A DNA stretch of 64,000 nt from Tubulanus polymorphus. Taxonomy: Eukaryota > Nemertea > Palaeonemertea > Tubulaniformes > Tubulanidae. Positions 52,878-64,000 of this stretch are shown in pieces. Below the pieces are notes generated by a model that had not been told where the DNA came from, did no database searches, and worked only from the letters and a program-made list of their open reading frames with translations. Made by a program: the position numbers and the translations under genes. Location: assembly GCF_964204645.1 (NCBI RefSeq), contig NC_134028.1, positions 22,604,153 to 22,668,152 on the forward strand, given 5' to 3'. Numbering within the stretch: position 1 is the first letter of the stretch; the number at the start of each line of letters is the position of its first letter.

Positions 52878-55172
52878 ATGGATGAAGAAAATGATACTGA
52901 AATTGGGTTCATCGATGGCGCTGACAAATTCAAATCTGAAAATCAACTGACATTTGACGATATATTCAAGACGGTTGGTGAATCAGGACCATTCCAGTGG
53001 CTCGTATTTCTAGGATTTTGCGTGTTAGAAGCTGCCGGGTCGTCGATTCTAGTGTTTTTCATCTTAGATGGGGCAAATCCGGGTTGGAACTGCCCGGGAA
53101 ATGTGGGCAATTTGTCCTCGCCCGACGTGGCCAATTTAACTGTTAATCAAACTGTCCAACCGTTGCTTTTGAAGGGAGTTTGTTATCAGGGAAAACCGTG
53201 CATAAACTTTACTTTCAATGAAGATTACACGTCCACAATTACAGAGGTACGTATTTCATTTAAATCACTTCCACCTTTACATTCTCCACTTATACGCAAA
53301 GTGGATCTGTAAATTAGCTTTTGGTTGTCTTTTTATCATACAGTGGACGCTGATTTGTGATCGCGCCTTCATATCAAAATCAATTACTAGTATCTTTTTC
53401 GTTGGGGTTCTTATCGGTGCCGCGCTCGCCGGACAGCTGAGTGATTTATTCGGCCGTAAGACGGCGCTGCTGGTCGTCTGGGCAGTTGCTATGATTGGTC
53501 AGATTTGCAGCGGCTTTTCACCCAATTGGCCGGTTTATACAGCAATCCGAGTCATCACAGGGCTTGCATCAGGTAATTTGATAAAATGCGCATAATTAAG
53601 GTCGATTCCATTGAAACGCCGAATTTACATATGATTTGCATGTACTATTGATCTACAGGAGGCTTAGTTACTGTTACAACGGTACTGATGTCTGAATACC
53701 TTGGGCCTAAGTGGAGAACCATAGCTATTTGTAGATACGGTTGGTCAATTGGGCCACTGTTTCTATCGGTAGTCGGCTATTTCATACGAGATTGGCGGAA
53801 ACTGTCCCTGGCAATTGGTCTGTGGACTTCGCCATTTTATCCCATAGCAATCATGTAGGTTATTCAATATTACACACAAGTATTTCATTTGAAGTCAATT
53901 GGGATGTCTTATACTATTTTGATATTTAGATTTCTCCCGGAAAGCGCTCGCTGGTTGATGCAGAAACAGAGGTTTGAAGAAGCGGAAAAATGGATCAAAA
54001 GAATGGCGAAGTTGAACAAAAAACCATGTCCAGATTTGAGTGTTTTAGAACGTATCGCCGAGTACGAGGACGAACAAAGACAACATCGACAAAAATACAC
54101 ATATCTCGATTTATTCTATAGTAAAACACTTGCCGTTCAAAGTATCTGTGTAATGTTTGGCTGGTAAGTGCGTGCAGGACATATATATATACATGATTAT
54201 AGATTCCAAAATTAGTGGAGGATGGTGACATTATACATACACGTATCATATTACATTGGTAGAAAAACTTCCATCATATCACCTATTTCTTTTTCCTCAG
54301 GTTTTCAGCATCACTGATTGCGTACGGTATAGCATCTCAGATGAGTTCATTTACTGGTGTTATCTATTACAATTTACTTATTATGTTCGTCGGCACATTG
54401 TCGACGAGGTGGATCGCGATGTTCGTCATCAAATGGTACCAAATGTTTTAGAACTTGAATAATCAAATTTAAGCGGCAATACACTGTATAAGTGAAATGA
54501 GTTGATTAAGATTTTCACCACTTTTTTTACCGCATATGATATGAATCATCATAATAGGTTGGGACGACGGAAATCCTTCCCTTTCTACATGGGGACTAAC
54601 TTCATATGTATGGCTGCTGTACTCATTCTCGACATTCTTGGCGTAGACGAATCGCGGCTTTCTCAAACAATCATCGCTTTGATAGCATCGATAACCAATC
54701 CAGGAGCTTGGGCCGTTGTTGTGTTGTACTCTGCTGAACTCTACCCAACGCTCATGAGGTTGGCATATCGCTTTAACATGTCGACTCGAAAGGATATGAG
54801 TACTCGTTTAACCATCAATGTTCTTTTTACAGGAATATATCGTCTGGAGCCGGCAACATGGCTTCGAGAATTGGAAGTATAATTGGCCCACAGATCGCTT
54901 TACTTGTAAGCCGAGGATTCACAATCTGAATTAATGCCTGGAACAAAATACGAGCTTTAATAAATCGAAAATATGATACTAAATCATTTTTTCAGGGGAT
55001 CTATCAAGTATCGGTACCTTACGCTGTATACGGTATCATTGCGCTTGTCAGTTGCATCGTGCTGTACGTAGTTTTACCAGAGACGAAAGGCCGCCCTCTA
55101 CCGGAGGATTTCCCTCCTAGAAAACGTCGAAATAAACCTAAAAAGGAAACGTTCGAACTCCCATCTTCCTAG
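52878..55172 (+). CDS. SLC22-type organic ion transporter, copy 1
   Basis: Eight exons: 52878-53246, 53344-53572, 53659-53854, 53930-54163, 54301-54435, 54558-54758, 54833-54905, 54996-55172; 1614 nt, 537 aa, phases match. It is a major-facilitator protein of the plasma membrane with 12 predicted membrane segments. SLC22 signs are the FDDIFKTVGESGPFQW start, a large first extracellular loop with several N-glycosylation sites and cysteines, WTLICDRA, the GQLSDLFGRK loop, PESARWLMQKQRF, the GRRK loop of the second half, STGAGN-like NISSGAGNMASR and the PETKGRPLPE end. The family moves organic cations, anions or carnitine; the substrate cannot be told. AATAAA at 55222-55227 follows. Tandem paralogue of the next gene. 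Confidence 0.92.
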
Positions 55173-55623
55173 AATCACTTGAAAGCAAATAATCAAAATT
55201 GTTATATTCAACTCGGACGAAAATAAAAAACATATAATCATGAAAATGATTTGACTCTTGTTCTATTCACAAATCCTGTTAATGAATCCCCCATTTTAGA
55301 CAAACTACATTTTAAGTATTTTAGTATATTGTCTTGAGTATTTTACAGATTTTAAGAACTGATTGGCCTTTGTAAATTATAGATAGGTTTAATCTTCTAG
55401 CCAGCCTGTGATGACTGAAAATCGAATAGCAAAATTGTAAAAAGGCAATCCTTATCAATACAATACTAATGACGGGGTCAAACCTAAACGTATTTAAGTC
55501 AATGGATACGTATCAAAAGTCTGATATGAAGATATATAGACATTACGTTCAACTGATAAGATAAAGTAAATAAATATTCGTACTGAAATAAGTCAGTAGT
55601 GCAAGAAAAGCGATGCGCTCAAA
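55173..55623. other. Short spacer between SLC22 paralogues
   Basis: Contains the poly(A) signal of copy 1 (55222-55227) and must hold the promoter of copy 2. AT-rich; nothing else recognised. Confidence 0.45.
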
Positions 55624-58600
55624 ATGGAAGACGAAAATGATAGAAAAGCCGTGCTCATCGATGAACAGGAGAAGAATCAGTCTGCAAAGCGACCCACATT
55701 CGATGATATATTCAAAACTGTCGGCGAATCGGGGCCATTTCAGTGGCTAATCTTTCTTGGATTTGCTGTACTAGAATCAGTCGGAGCGACTATTCTCGTA
55801 TTCTTTATTTTGGAAGCCGGTGATCCTGGCTGGTACTGCCCGAACATTGCCGCCAACGCAACTGGCGTCGCGTACAACTTGACAACAGACCACAACGCTA
55901 CTACTGCTCAACCACCGCCGACGCTTGTGAAGGGGGTATGCTATCTTGGAAAACCATGCGCAAACTTTACATTCGACGGACAGTATACATCTACAGTCAC
56001 TGAGGTATTATTTACTATTCTTGGATTTATATTCTTATTTTTATCAATTTGCTACTGGTTAAGATTCGTTGAGAGGTTAATCATTGTTTCAGTGGACGTT
56101 TCAGTCTCAAGTCTCTTCCACCGTCACACTCTCCAAATGCAAAGTGAATCTATCAAGTTAACTTTTGGTTGTTTTTTTTCTTATCATACAGTGGACACTG
56201 ATTTGTGATCGCGCCTTCATATCAAAATCAATCACTAGCATATTCTTCGTTGGCGTTCTTATTGGTGCTGTACTCGGCGGGCAGCTGAGTGATTTATTCG
56301 GCCGTAAGATGACACTACTGGTCGTCTGGGCGGTGGCAATGATTGGGCAAACTTGCAGCGGATTTATACCCAATTGGCCGGGATATGCGGCAGTCCGATT
56401 CGTGACTGGAACCGCGGCAGGTGATTTTCAGAAATTTTCGGCAATCAAAGTTATTTGCATTAAGATATACAGTATTTGACAACAGGTTATGTTTATCCAT
56501 ATTTTCCTCACACCTAGGAGGTATAGTTGCTGTGACCACGGTATTGATGTCTGAGTACCTAGGTCCAAAATGGAGAACGGTGATCGCTTACAGATTAGGT
56601 TGGTCAATTGGGCCACTGTTTCTATCGGTAGCCGGCTATTTTATTCGAGATTGGCGGAAACTGTCCCTGGCAATTGGTCTTTGGACGTTACCGTTTTATC
56701 CCATAGCAATCGTGTATGTAATTATATATGTTTGAATCAATAAAAGAAAGATGTAAATTCCCGGTATTTAAAGTTCTAAAATTGTGCGACTTGACATTTA
56801 GATATCTCCCAGAAAGCGCTCGTTGGTTGATGCAGAAACAGAGATTTAAAGAAGCCGAACGGTGGATCGAAAGAATGGCAAAGTTGAACAAAAAACCATG
56901 TCCAGATTTGAGTGTTTTAGAACGTATCGCCGAGTACGAGGACGAACAAAGACAACATCGACAAAAATATACATATCTTGATTTATTCTATAGTAAAAAA
57001 CTAGCTTTGCAAAGTCTTTCTGTAATGTTCGGCTGGTAAGTGTTGACTTACCTTCTAGTGTTTGCTAACCTTACTCTTATCATGAATGCACATTAATAAA
57101 AAGTCTTATCCTTTTTCTAGCTTTATATCGAAACTATATATTTTTGATACATATAATTCAAACAAGTATGCCCTATCATTATTCAGGTTTTCATGTTCGG
57201 TCATATCGTACGGTATAGCATCTCAAATGAGCTCCTTTACTGGAGTTATCTACTACAACATGATCATCATAAATGTCGGCACATTGTCAACGAGATGGAT
57301 AGCGATATATGTCATCAAATGGTAAATATTCTCAAATCAAATCCTACAAGAAAAAAACGTTTCGATACTTAATCCATTTTACCTTGAAAAATAATCCTGA
57401 CGCCCGAAAAAAACGATCTTTCGAAAAATCTCGCCACCTATCAGTGTTTGGGAATTTCAACGACTGTAAGACAGCTCTAAAGAATGCCATAGTGCAGTTT
57501 AGAGCAACCAACTTCGACCAGTTCGCCATCTAGCGGAAGATTAGTTCAGTAGGTCAGACACCTGTGAGGTGACTTCGCCCATACCTAAAGTTTTTCGTAG
57601 TCACTCCCCACGTTACATTGCCATGGAGTGAGTTGATAAAAGTGGTGTAACATATCATTTAGGTTAGGACGTCGGAGAGGCTACCCGTTGTACATGGGAT
57701 TGATTTGTTTGTGTATGGCTGCTGTACTTATTCTCGATATTCTCGGCGTGGACGAGACGCGACTTTCTCAAACGGCCATTTCCCTAGCAGCATCAATAAT
57801 CAGTACTGGAGCCTGGGCTGTCGCCCTGCTTTACTCGACTGAACTCTATCCAACACTAATGAGGTACGTGAATATACTTCGCTTTGACCATATGTTGAAA
57901 CGCTACTGAGTCCGTGTTTAAAGGTGATATAAAATACCTCAGTTAGAAAGAAAAGTATTTCCTTGAACTAATGGTTTATTATCGACCATTTGACGATATC
58001 CTTCAGGATTACATTTCGCTCAAGGAAACATCTCGGACTCGTTTCTCTTCTCAATTGCGATTTTACATTGTCATTTCATATCATTATTCTTGTGCCCATA
58101 ATTGTATACATCTTATAGACTTTCTCGAACCAAAAGAGACAATAATCTGACGAACCATACTTATTTCAGAAATGTTTCCACTGGTGCCGGCAATATGGCT
58201 GCACGGATTGGCAATATAGTAGCCCCACAAATCGCCCTATTAGTAAGATATGTCCTGAAATGCTTAGCTTCATGCAAACCATATGATTTAGCAAATAACC
58301 CACAGTATATATGTAGAAAAGTTTCTAACAGTTTTGGGGTTACTTCCAAACCCCATCCGCAGAGAAATGATACATCATCATTTTAGTTTCCTTGATGATG
58401 GGGTTTAGAAGTAACCCCGAAACTGTTAGAAAATATAGTTTTCTACGTCCTACTGTGGGTTCTTATTTGTTAACTCTATACTGAGATTAATACCAGTTCG
58501 CTATAACCAAATGGATTTATCATTTGATATACGGTTCATTCTTTTTCAGGAAAGCTACCACGTGGCCGGGCCGTACGCGTTATATGGCGCACTCGCACTT

Positions 58601-58729
58601 GTAAGCGTTATCGTGTTGTACGTAGTTTTACCGGAGACGAAAGGACGCCCCCTGCCGGAGGACTTCCCTCCTAGAAGACGTCGAAACAACTGGCGTCAAG
58701 CCGAAACGATAGAACTTCCGTCTTCATAG
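55624..58729 (+). CDS. SLC22-type organic ion transporter, copy 2
   Basis: Eight exons: 55624-56004, 56192-56420, 56518-56713, 56802-57035, 57187-57321, 57663-57863, 58170-58242, 58550-58729; 1629 nt, 542 aa. Exons 2-7 have exactly the same lengths as in copy 1 (229, 196, 234, 135, 201, 73). All hallmarks are kept: FDDIFKTVGESGPFQW, WTLICDRA, GQLSDLFGRK, PESARWLMQKQRF, LGRRRGYPLY, NVSTGAGNMAAR, PETKGRPLPE. The first extracellular loop and the C-tail differ most, so substrate or sorting may differ. Introns 5 and 7 contain a dispersed repeat (57385-57633) and a hairpin (58321-58433). Poly(A) signals at 58961-58966 and 58972-58977. Confidence 0.92.
57385..57633 (+). repeat. Dispersed repeat, copy 2
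   Basis: Aligns in order with 45271-45515 (see there). It lies in intron 5 of SLC22 copy 2 and is absent from the matching intron of copy 1, so it inserted after the duplication. Confidence 0.7.
58321..58433. repeat. Hairpin inside SLC22 copy 2 intron 7
   Basis: GTTTCTAACAGTTTTGGGGT...ACCCCATC is mirrored by GATGGGGTTTAGAAGTAACC...GTTAGAAA. Flanking bases (CCCACAGTA / TACTGTGGG and GTTAACTCTATACTGAGATT) link it to the repeat near 37880-38030. Confidence 0.8.
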
Positions 58730-58942
58730 AGATATCGTATATGAATTTCTTTGGAAAAAAATTGTGTGTTTCGTATAAGATGAAGCACAATGTTGAGAAA
58801 ATGACATGGATTTCATCGGCCTTTTAATCTATTGTAACTATCATAACTATTATTCTTATTATTCCCTATCATTACACACGAATGTATATTCAATAACGAA
58901 TTCAATAACCAGTTGATGGAACTATTCCGTGTTGTGGCGATA

Positions 58943-59144
58943 TATAGAGAATCCCATACTAATAAAATGGAAATAAAGTCCGAAAAGTTCCTGTATACCT
59001 AGTATTCCTGAAGATGATTACTAGGATTCCTGAAGATGACTTTAAGGATATAGTCGAAACATCGGATAAATAAATTCATAGCTGAAATAAAAACTTTTCG
59101 GACTTTATCTTCCGTTTCATTAGTGTGGTATACTCTATAAGATG
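58943..59144. repeat. 200-bp inverted-repeat element
   Basis: Arms ATACTAATAAAATGGAAATA...AGTCCGAAAAGTT (left) and AACTTTTCGGACTTTAT...CATTAGTGTGGTAT (right) are inverted. The centre carries a CATTCCTGAAGATGA-type tandem. The left arm supplies the AATAAA signals used by SLC22 copy 2. Confidence 0.7.
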
Positions 59145-60177
59145 TATACTCAATATCTCACGGCTAGATTTCGAAATTGAAACGAAAACTAGTTTCGTTA
59201 AGAAGAGTTGCGGAGGAGCCGTGAAAAACTTGTGTCCTATCAGTTAGATACTTCAGAGTTTATACGTTATTACAAGGGGTCTTTTGAAACCAACCGTGTC
59301 TCCAAGCTATAGGGCGTTACGCTGAGCCAGGAGATCTGTCTGCAATGTAATGAAATAATGAAGATAATGGGGCCACATGGAGAGAGGGTCAGTCAATCCT
59401 TTCTTTCTTGATCTGTTCATTTCTTTCTTTCTGACTGTCGCGTTCGTTCAGGTGATATTACGAATGAATAAAATGGAATTGTCGATAATAGTCAGGATTG
59501 TGGGAGGCCAAAATCTCAAATCCCTGACTACCATGTTGCGAGGTTTAAGTTCAAATTTCATTATGTAGTTTAGTTGCAACAAACATGTGAAATTAACATG
59601 AAATCATCACGTATCATACAAGGGCTTTCATTCAGAAGAATTTAAAATGGAATTAACAAGAATGTTGTAAGGGTACTGGGACGACTCCGATAAAAGCGAG
59701 GAATCCACTTCTTTTTTTACTCATCAAAATAGCTACACAAGGGTTAAAAAATGGAATTCATCGCCTAATCCATCGCAGTATTCACTTATCAACCCCCTCC
59801 CCCTGCCACTGAGTGTTACGGACGCGAAATACCCAATTCCTTTTCGGATCTAAGCTCTAGGGTCGAACTACACCCACAAAACTAACGACGACACCAGACG
59901 TATAATATTACAACAAACGCACATTTATTATAGTACTTGTATATATATATAGTTTACTGACTTTGCCAAAAAGTTCATTACCGATTAATCTTGATCATTT
60001 CCACAATTCGACGATAATGAGGTTCATTGTGTGACCGCCCCCTCTGCTTGACCCTCATTCTTCTTTCAACCCAGCTTGGTATTTTGTTGTGTTCAAGGCG
60101 TTTACTAAAAACATGTATTATAAAACGATTTCATGCTCAAACATGCTCAAATTGTATATACTTTGAAAACGGTAACA

Positions 60178-60655
60178 GGTAAAAATCCCCACGGTAAATA
60201 GCCCCCCCCCCGGGTAAACATCCCCCCAAAATTGATTTCACAGCAATATTCAACAAAATACTTCAATATTCTTATGTTGAAAAACTTATGGTAGTTTTCA
60301 AAATTTTCTGATTTTCCGTGATGTTTTTCACAATATTCACCTTGGATAATCGATGACTTTGATCAAGCTACGTGCATAAAGATGACATTATTCTGTGACT
60401 TTTAGCTAGTAACATGCATAAAAATTATATTATCGTATTTCTTAAAATTTCTATGAAGAAATCTAGTTTAAAAGTAATGGCAAAATATCTGTGTACCTAT
60501 CTATGTACTACGTATTATTGTAAAAAGTATTATCTGTTTGCATTTAGGTTTTTTACTTAAATTTGATAGAAAACTGAAATTGGGGGGATTTTTACCGGGG
60601 GATTTTTACCGTGTGGGATTTTTACCGGGGGGATTTTCCCGGGGGGAGAGGGATT
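60178..60655. repeat. Dispersed element with G/C-rich inverted ends, copy 2
   Basis: Left end GGTAAAAATCCCCACGG and several GGATTTTTACCG units at the right end are inverted. The interior aligns with 28441-28800. The GGGGGGATTTTTACCG unit is tandemly repeated at the right end (60573-60640). Confidence 0.75.
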
Positions 60656-61202
60656 TTTAACTACATTCTTTGAAAACAGTGATGTTTTCTCAGGTCTCAA
60701 CAATCGATTCAATCATCGTTGTACCACTTGAATCGTCGGTCAATTATACGCACACAATTGGTCCATCGTGGTTCGATAATTTTCTCATCATTTCATACTC
60801 GAACTTCTGAGGAATAAACAGCGGTCTCCCACTAGACTGACGCATGTGCTTAGTTTCTAGGTGATTCGGTTTTGTAAGGTCAGTATCTTCAAGGCGATTT
60901 CAATTTCAATCCCTCATAACAAAGGGTGACTCCATGCTGCCAATTTTAGATAGATAGAATGATGAATGATTTTTCTTTCATACTGGTTAGGGTACATTGA
61001 CCGTACGTCCGAGCTTAATGTTGATCGAATTTGCAGTTTCAAGATGAGCTTCCTGAATTCTAATTGGCCAGAGAACAGATTAGCAGATGCTTAGCAGATT
61101 ATTGAGGAGTCAGCGTTGCCTTCTTCGCGTATGGTCTTATGAAATGATAGAAACGTATGTCCACTATAGACATAAATCCTCGGTAGAGAGTTGAGGTAGT
61201 TA

Positions 61203-61412
61203 AATAAGCATAAAAGCGTTTAAACACGATGAATCCCATTTTCAAATGACTAGATAAGTTTATTGATTAGATATTACGTCAGTTGATTTTATTGATATGT
61301 TATCCATTTGTAGTCACTAATTAATTGTTTTATACCTGATGAGGGAAATGTTCCCTTATTTACTCATTTGAAAATGAGATTCACCTTGTTTACGCTGTTA
61401 TGGTTATTCCAC
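61203..61412. repeat. 210-bp inverted-repeat element
   Basis: CACGATGAATCCCATTTTCA AATGACTAG on the left is mirrored by CTCATTTGAAAATGAGATTC ACC on the right, with weaker pairing continuing outwards to TATAGAC near both ends. Confidence 0.65.
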
Positions 61413-63508
61413 TATAGACAATCTGGGGCGTAGCAACCGATGCGACATATGCGATATGCCTCATTCAAAAATATCAATAATGTTAATGAGGGCACGTGTT
61501 TATTCAGACTGTTTTCGTCGTTATGACTAGTGGTCAGTAAAGTCTGAACTCTATGTTGACCTTCAGCAGAGCTTACATAATTAAGCCAGACTCGGTCGGT
61601 GCGTGTTTATATAAAGTAAGTTCAGATTTCATAATTAAGTGTCATTAAATCCAATCAGATATTATATACATCAACTATATACAAAGTTAATAGATTAAAA
61701 ACGAGATTCATTGCTCAATATAGACAAAAGACACAGCGTTTGGGCTCTCACTAATCAGCGTCAAATCGTGTTTTCAATTCATGTGCTCCAACTCAGAGTT
61801 AAGCTATTCTACTTCCAGACTCATTCATTACTACCCTGAGTCGAATCAGTAAACGGTGCTATGAATTTATTCGTCGTCGACGTTCGTAACGCCCATGGCC
61901 AGGTACATGACTACAGTCGTTAGAGAAACAACCGGTATTTACAGAAAGAATAACCCTGATTAGAGAATGCGGCGTGAGCAGGGTAGCCTAATTACAAACC
62001 AGACCGATTGATAATAATTAACGTTAACTTACGAAGTAAATGATTACAGAATAATGATAGTCATATATGATATACTGGCGAGATGTATAAATACATAAGG
62101 GCAGTAAGTGGTAATATTAATTACATAATAGAGACCAAAAGCTAGAATAAATCTAAGTCCTGATTTGAAATAGCTTCATATAAATGATGTATGTATAGGT
62201 CACGTTCTGTAGTGCGACATAAATCCGTGATGTATATTAAGTCCGAGATTATTAGCAGCGTCGCGTTGAGTGAGTTTCGTTCCGTATATTAATTCTTGCA
62301 AATATTCATTGGAAGTATTTATTTTATGTAGCCTCGGAACATGTTGTTTTTTTAGTGGTGTGGTTTGGGAGATTTACATTTTTTGCCGATTCGTTATAAC
62401 GAGTGTATAACCGTTCAAGCGGTGACGTAATGTTTAGTCCGGTTTGCTTGCAAATGATTACTACAAGGTCCGGTTTAGTTCTGGGCCGGTATCGTGTACG
62501 CTGACACGTACAAATTATTGGAGTCGCATGTGTAGGGTCCAGCGACATTAATTATTCATCTACAAGGATTATTATGTATGACTTGGCTATGACGAGGGTC
62601 GTTGAAGTACTGATGCGCAGGCAGTTGACATCTCGATTTGTTGCAGGGGCGAGTATATTTGTTGTCCAGGCCGTCGCATTCCATTTTCTTTCCCGAACAC
62701 TAGTTTCGAGTATGATGACAATGATGATAAGTCATAATACCTTAATATCCCCTTAAGGATGCGCTCATTGGCCTCACGATAAAATCAAAGAAACCATACA
62801 TATATTCCTATTTTCGTTGAAATAACCTTCTCTAGCACGATATCTTAGATGTCCATCTATGCTACGCTATAAAGCCTAACCATGTACTACTCAAAAAGCT
62901 CGCCATAGATGACCTCACTTCCACTAACAACTAGATTTCAAAGCATCAATACAACGTGTCTATATCAAGCCTCGGGCTCCAAAGTCTTAGTTACCATGTT
63001 TTCCAATGGTTTATAGATACCGGTCATGTGTTGTCTCATGGATATTTAAACTGTTCATGACTGTATTCAAGCCAATGGTAGAGAATTAATTTAGCTGATA
63101 GCTATCAGAGATATCAAATTATGGCGTACAATTAGAATTACGAGAATACGTTGATAACAATTCGTGTACTTGAAAGATGAAAGATTGAGCACCAAAACAA
63201 GAAATTCTAGTCATTCTAACTCAGCAAAACGAAATTTTGAAAGTTTGCGACCCTGTCGCCTTTGCAACTTGTTTTTGAATGATGTATATTTTGCCCAACA
63301 TACAGTATACGTAATCAAAATATGGACTTGGCATCGCTACGAGAATGGAAGTAACATTTATATGAGTAGTATTGAAATCCTCGTAAAAATTCAAACCATG
63401 AACTAGAAATAGATAAGAATAAATTTGATATCAGCGTTAGATATTCATTAATCAAAAGATAATAAACAATATGGATGCATGTATGCATGATATGATGTTT
63501 GTATCAGT

Positions 63509-63582
63509 GCGTCAACTGGTTTTTATTTATGCAGTTAAGCCGAGTATATATCATATACACAAATGGACTGCATAAAAACCAG
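63509..63582. repeat. Short hairpin
   Basis: CTGGTTTTTATTTATGCAG and CTGCATAAAAACCAG are inverted arms around a loop containing ATATATCATATA. Confidence 0.75.
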
Positions 63583-64000
63583 ATGACACTATGAATTAAT
63601 TTTTTCAGGACGTACATGGGCCCCATTTGCCTTAAAAATCGCGTTACATGAACTCATCATTTTGTCTAACTCTAACAATTTCTAGAAATCTGCTTAATTC
63701 TTATTATTTGTATGAGATCGTGTGTGATCTCGTGGTCTTGAGAAATGTTTAGAACAGTTTAATCAGGTTTGCACTATTAAGTTGACAGTGCTATCGTTAC
63801 CGATCTTTCGGTTTAAAACACAATGGTTGCTTATCGCGCTGCAGAATCTAATGCATTGGCATTGAGGACCGGGCATTACTGCTAACAAATCAACAATCGA
63901 TTCTAACCGATTTGGTCAGTCAGGGAACTTTTCAACACTGTCGAAATCGTATGACGAATACAATAGTCCGTACAATCCACATGACCTTGCCTAATCCGGT

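Larger units (their letters stand above)
58730..64000. other. Gene-poor end of the window
   Basis: No exon with a recognisable domain on either strand in 5.3 kb. Open frames at 59377-59568, 62574-62756 and 63164-63406 have no family resemblance or splice context. The region holds several inverted-repeat elements, listed separately. Confidence 0.45.

Noticed and set aside
62324-63406. Small open frames near the end of the window
   Set aside because: No signal peptide, domain, splice context or codon pattern to support them.

Overview
The window is nuclear DNA of an invertebrate animal. Genes are split into small exons with GT-AG introns, coding GC exceeds intron GC, and introns and intergenic DNA are full of short inverted-repeat elements, tRNA-derived SINE-like sequences and microsatellites. 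The gene set is typical of marine invertebrates and most like a spiralian/lophotrochozoan: astacin-Sushi-MAM protease, peritrophin, S1 protease, C1GALT1 paralogues, secreted MIB/HERC2-TSP1 protein, orphan peptide-type GPCRs and SLC22 transporters. The lineage is an inference and I cannot name a species. There is no prokaryotic or organellar sequence. Exon coordinates were read by hand from splice signals, reading phase and family conservation; every multi-exon model given closes in frame from ATG to stop.

Layout. 0.7-12.8 kb (minus): a 17-exon secreted astacin metalloprotease with a Sushi domain and three MAM domains. 15.0-20.7 kb (plus): a small secreted chitin-binding protein whose long intron carries a 1.1-kb CT-rich minisatellite. 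21.4-24.6 kb (minus): a complete 6-exon chymotrypsin-like S1 protease. 25.6-37.4 kb (minus): two tandem C1GALT1-like galactosyltransferase genes with a condensation/alcohol-acyltransferase-like gene between them. 40.7-42.4 kb (plus): an intronless RFX transcription factor. 44.0-47.4 kb (plus): a secreted protein built as MIB/HERC2-TSP1-MIB/HERC2-TSP1. 48.2-48.8 kb (plus): a 77-aa secreted peptide with four CX3C motifs. 49.6-52.5 kb (minus): two tandem intronless class A GPCRs with a gene-conversion-like mosaic. 52.9-58.7 kb (plus): two tandem SLC22 organic ion transporters with the same exon structure. 58.7-64 kb: no recognisable gene, several palindromic elements.

How the genes relate. The first 25 kb holds three secreted extracellular proteins (astacin, peritrophin, chymotrypsin-like protease) that would fit a gut, cuticle or secretory role, but shared expression is only inferred. 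The 25-59 kb part is dominated by recent local duplication: three pairs of tandem paralogues with conserved exon sizes. The features most worth following up are the secreted MIB/HERC2-TSP1 protein, the CX3C peptide, the astacin-Sushi-MAM3 protein with a GC-AG intron and a microsatellite-built splice acceptor, and the GPCR conversion tract.
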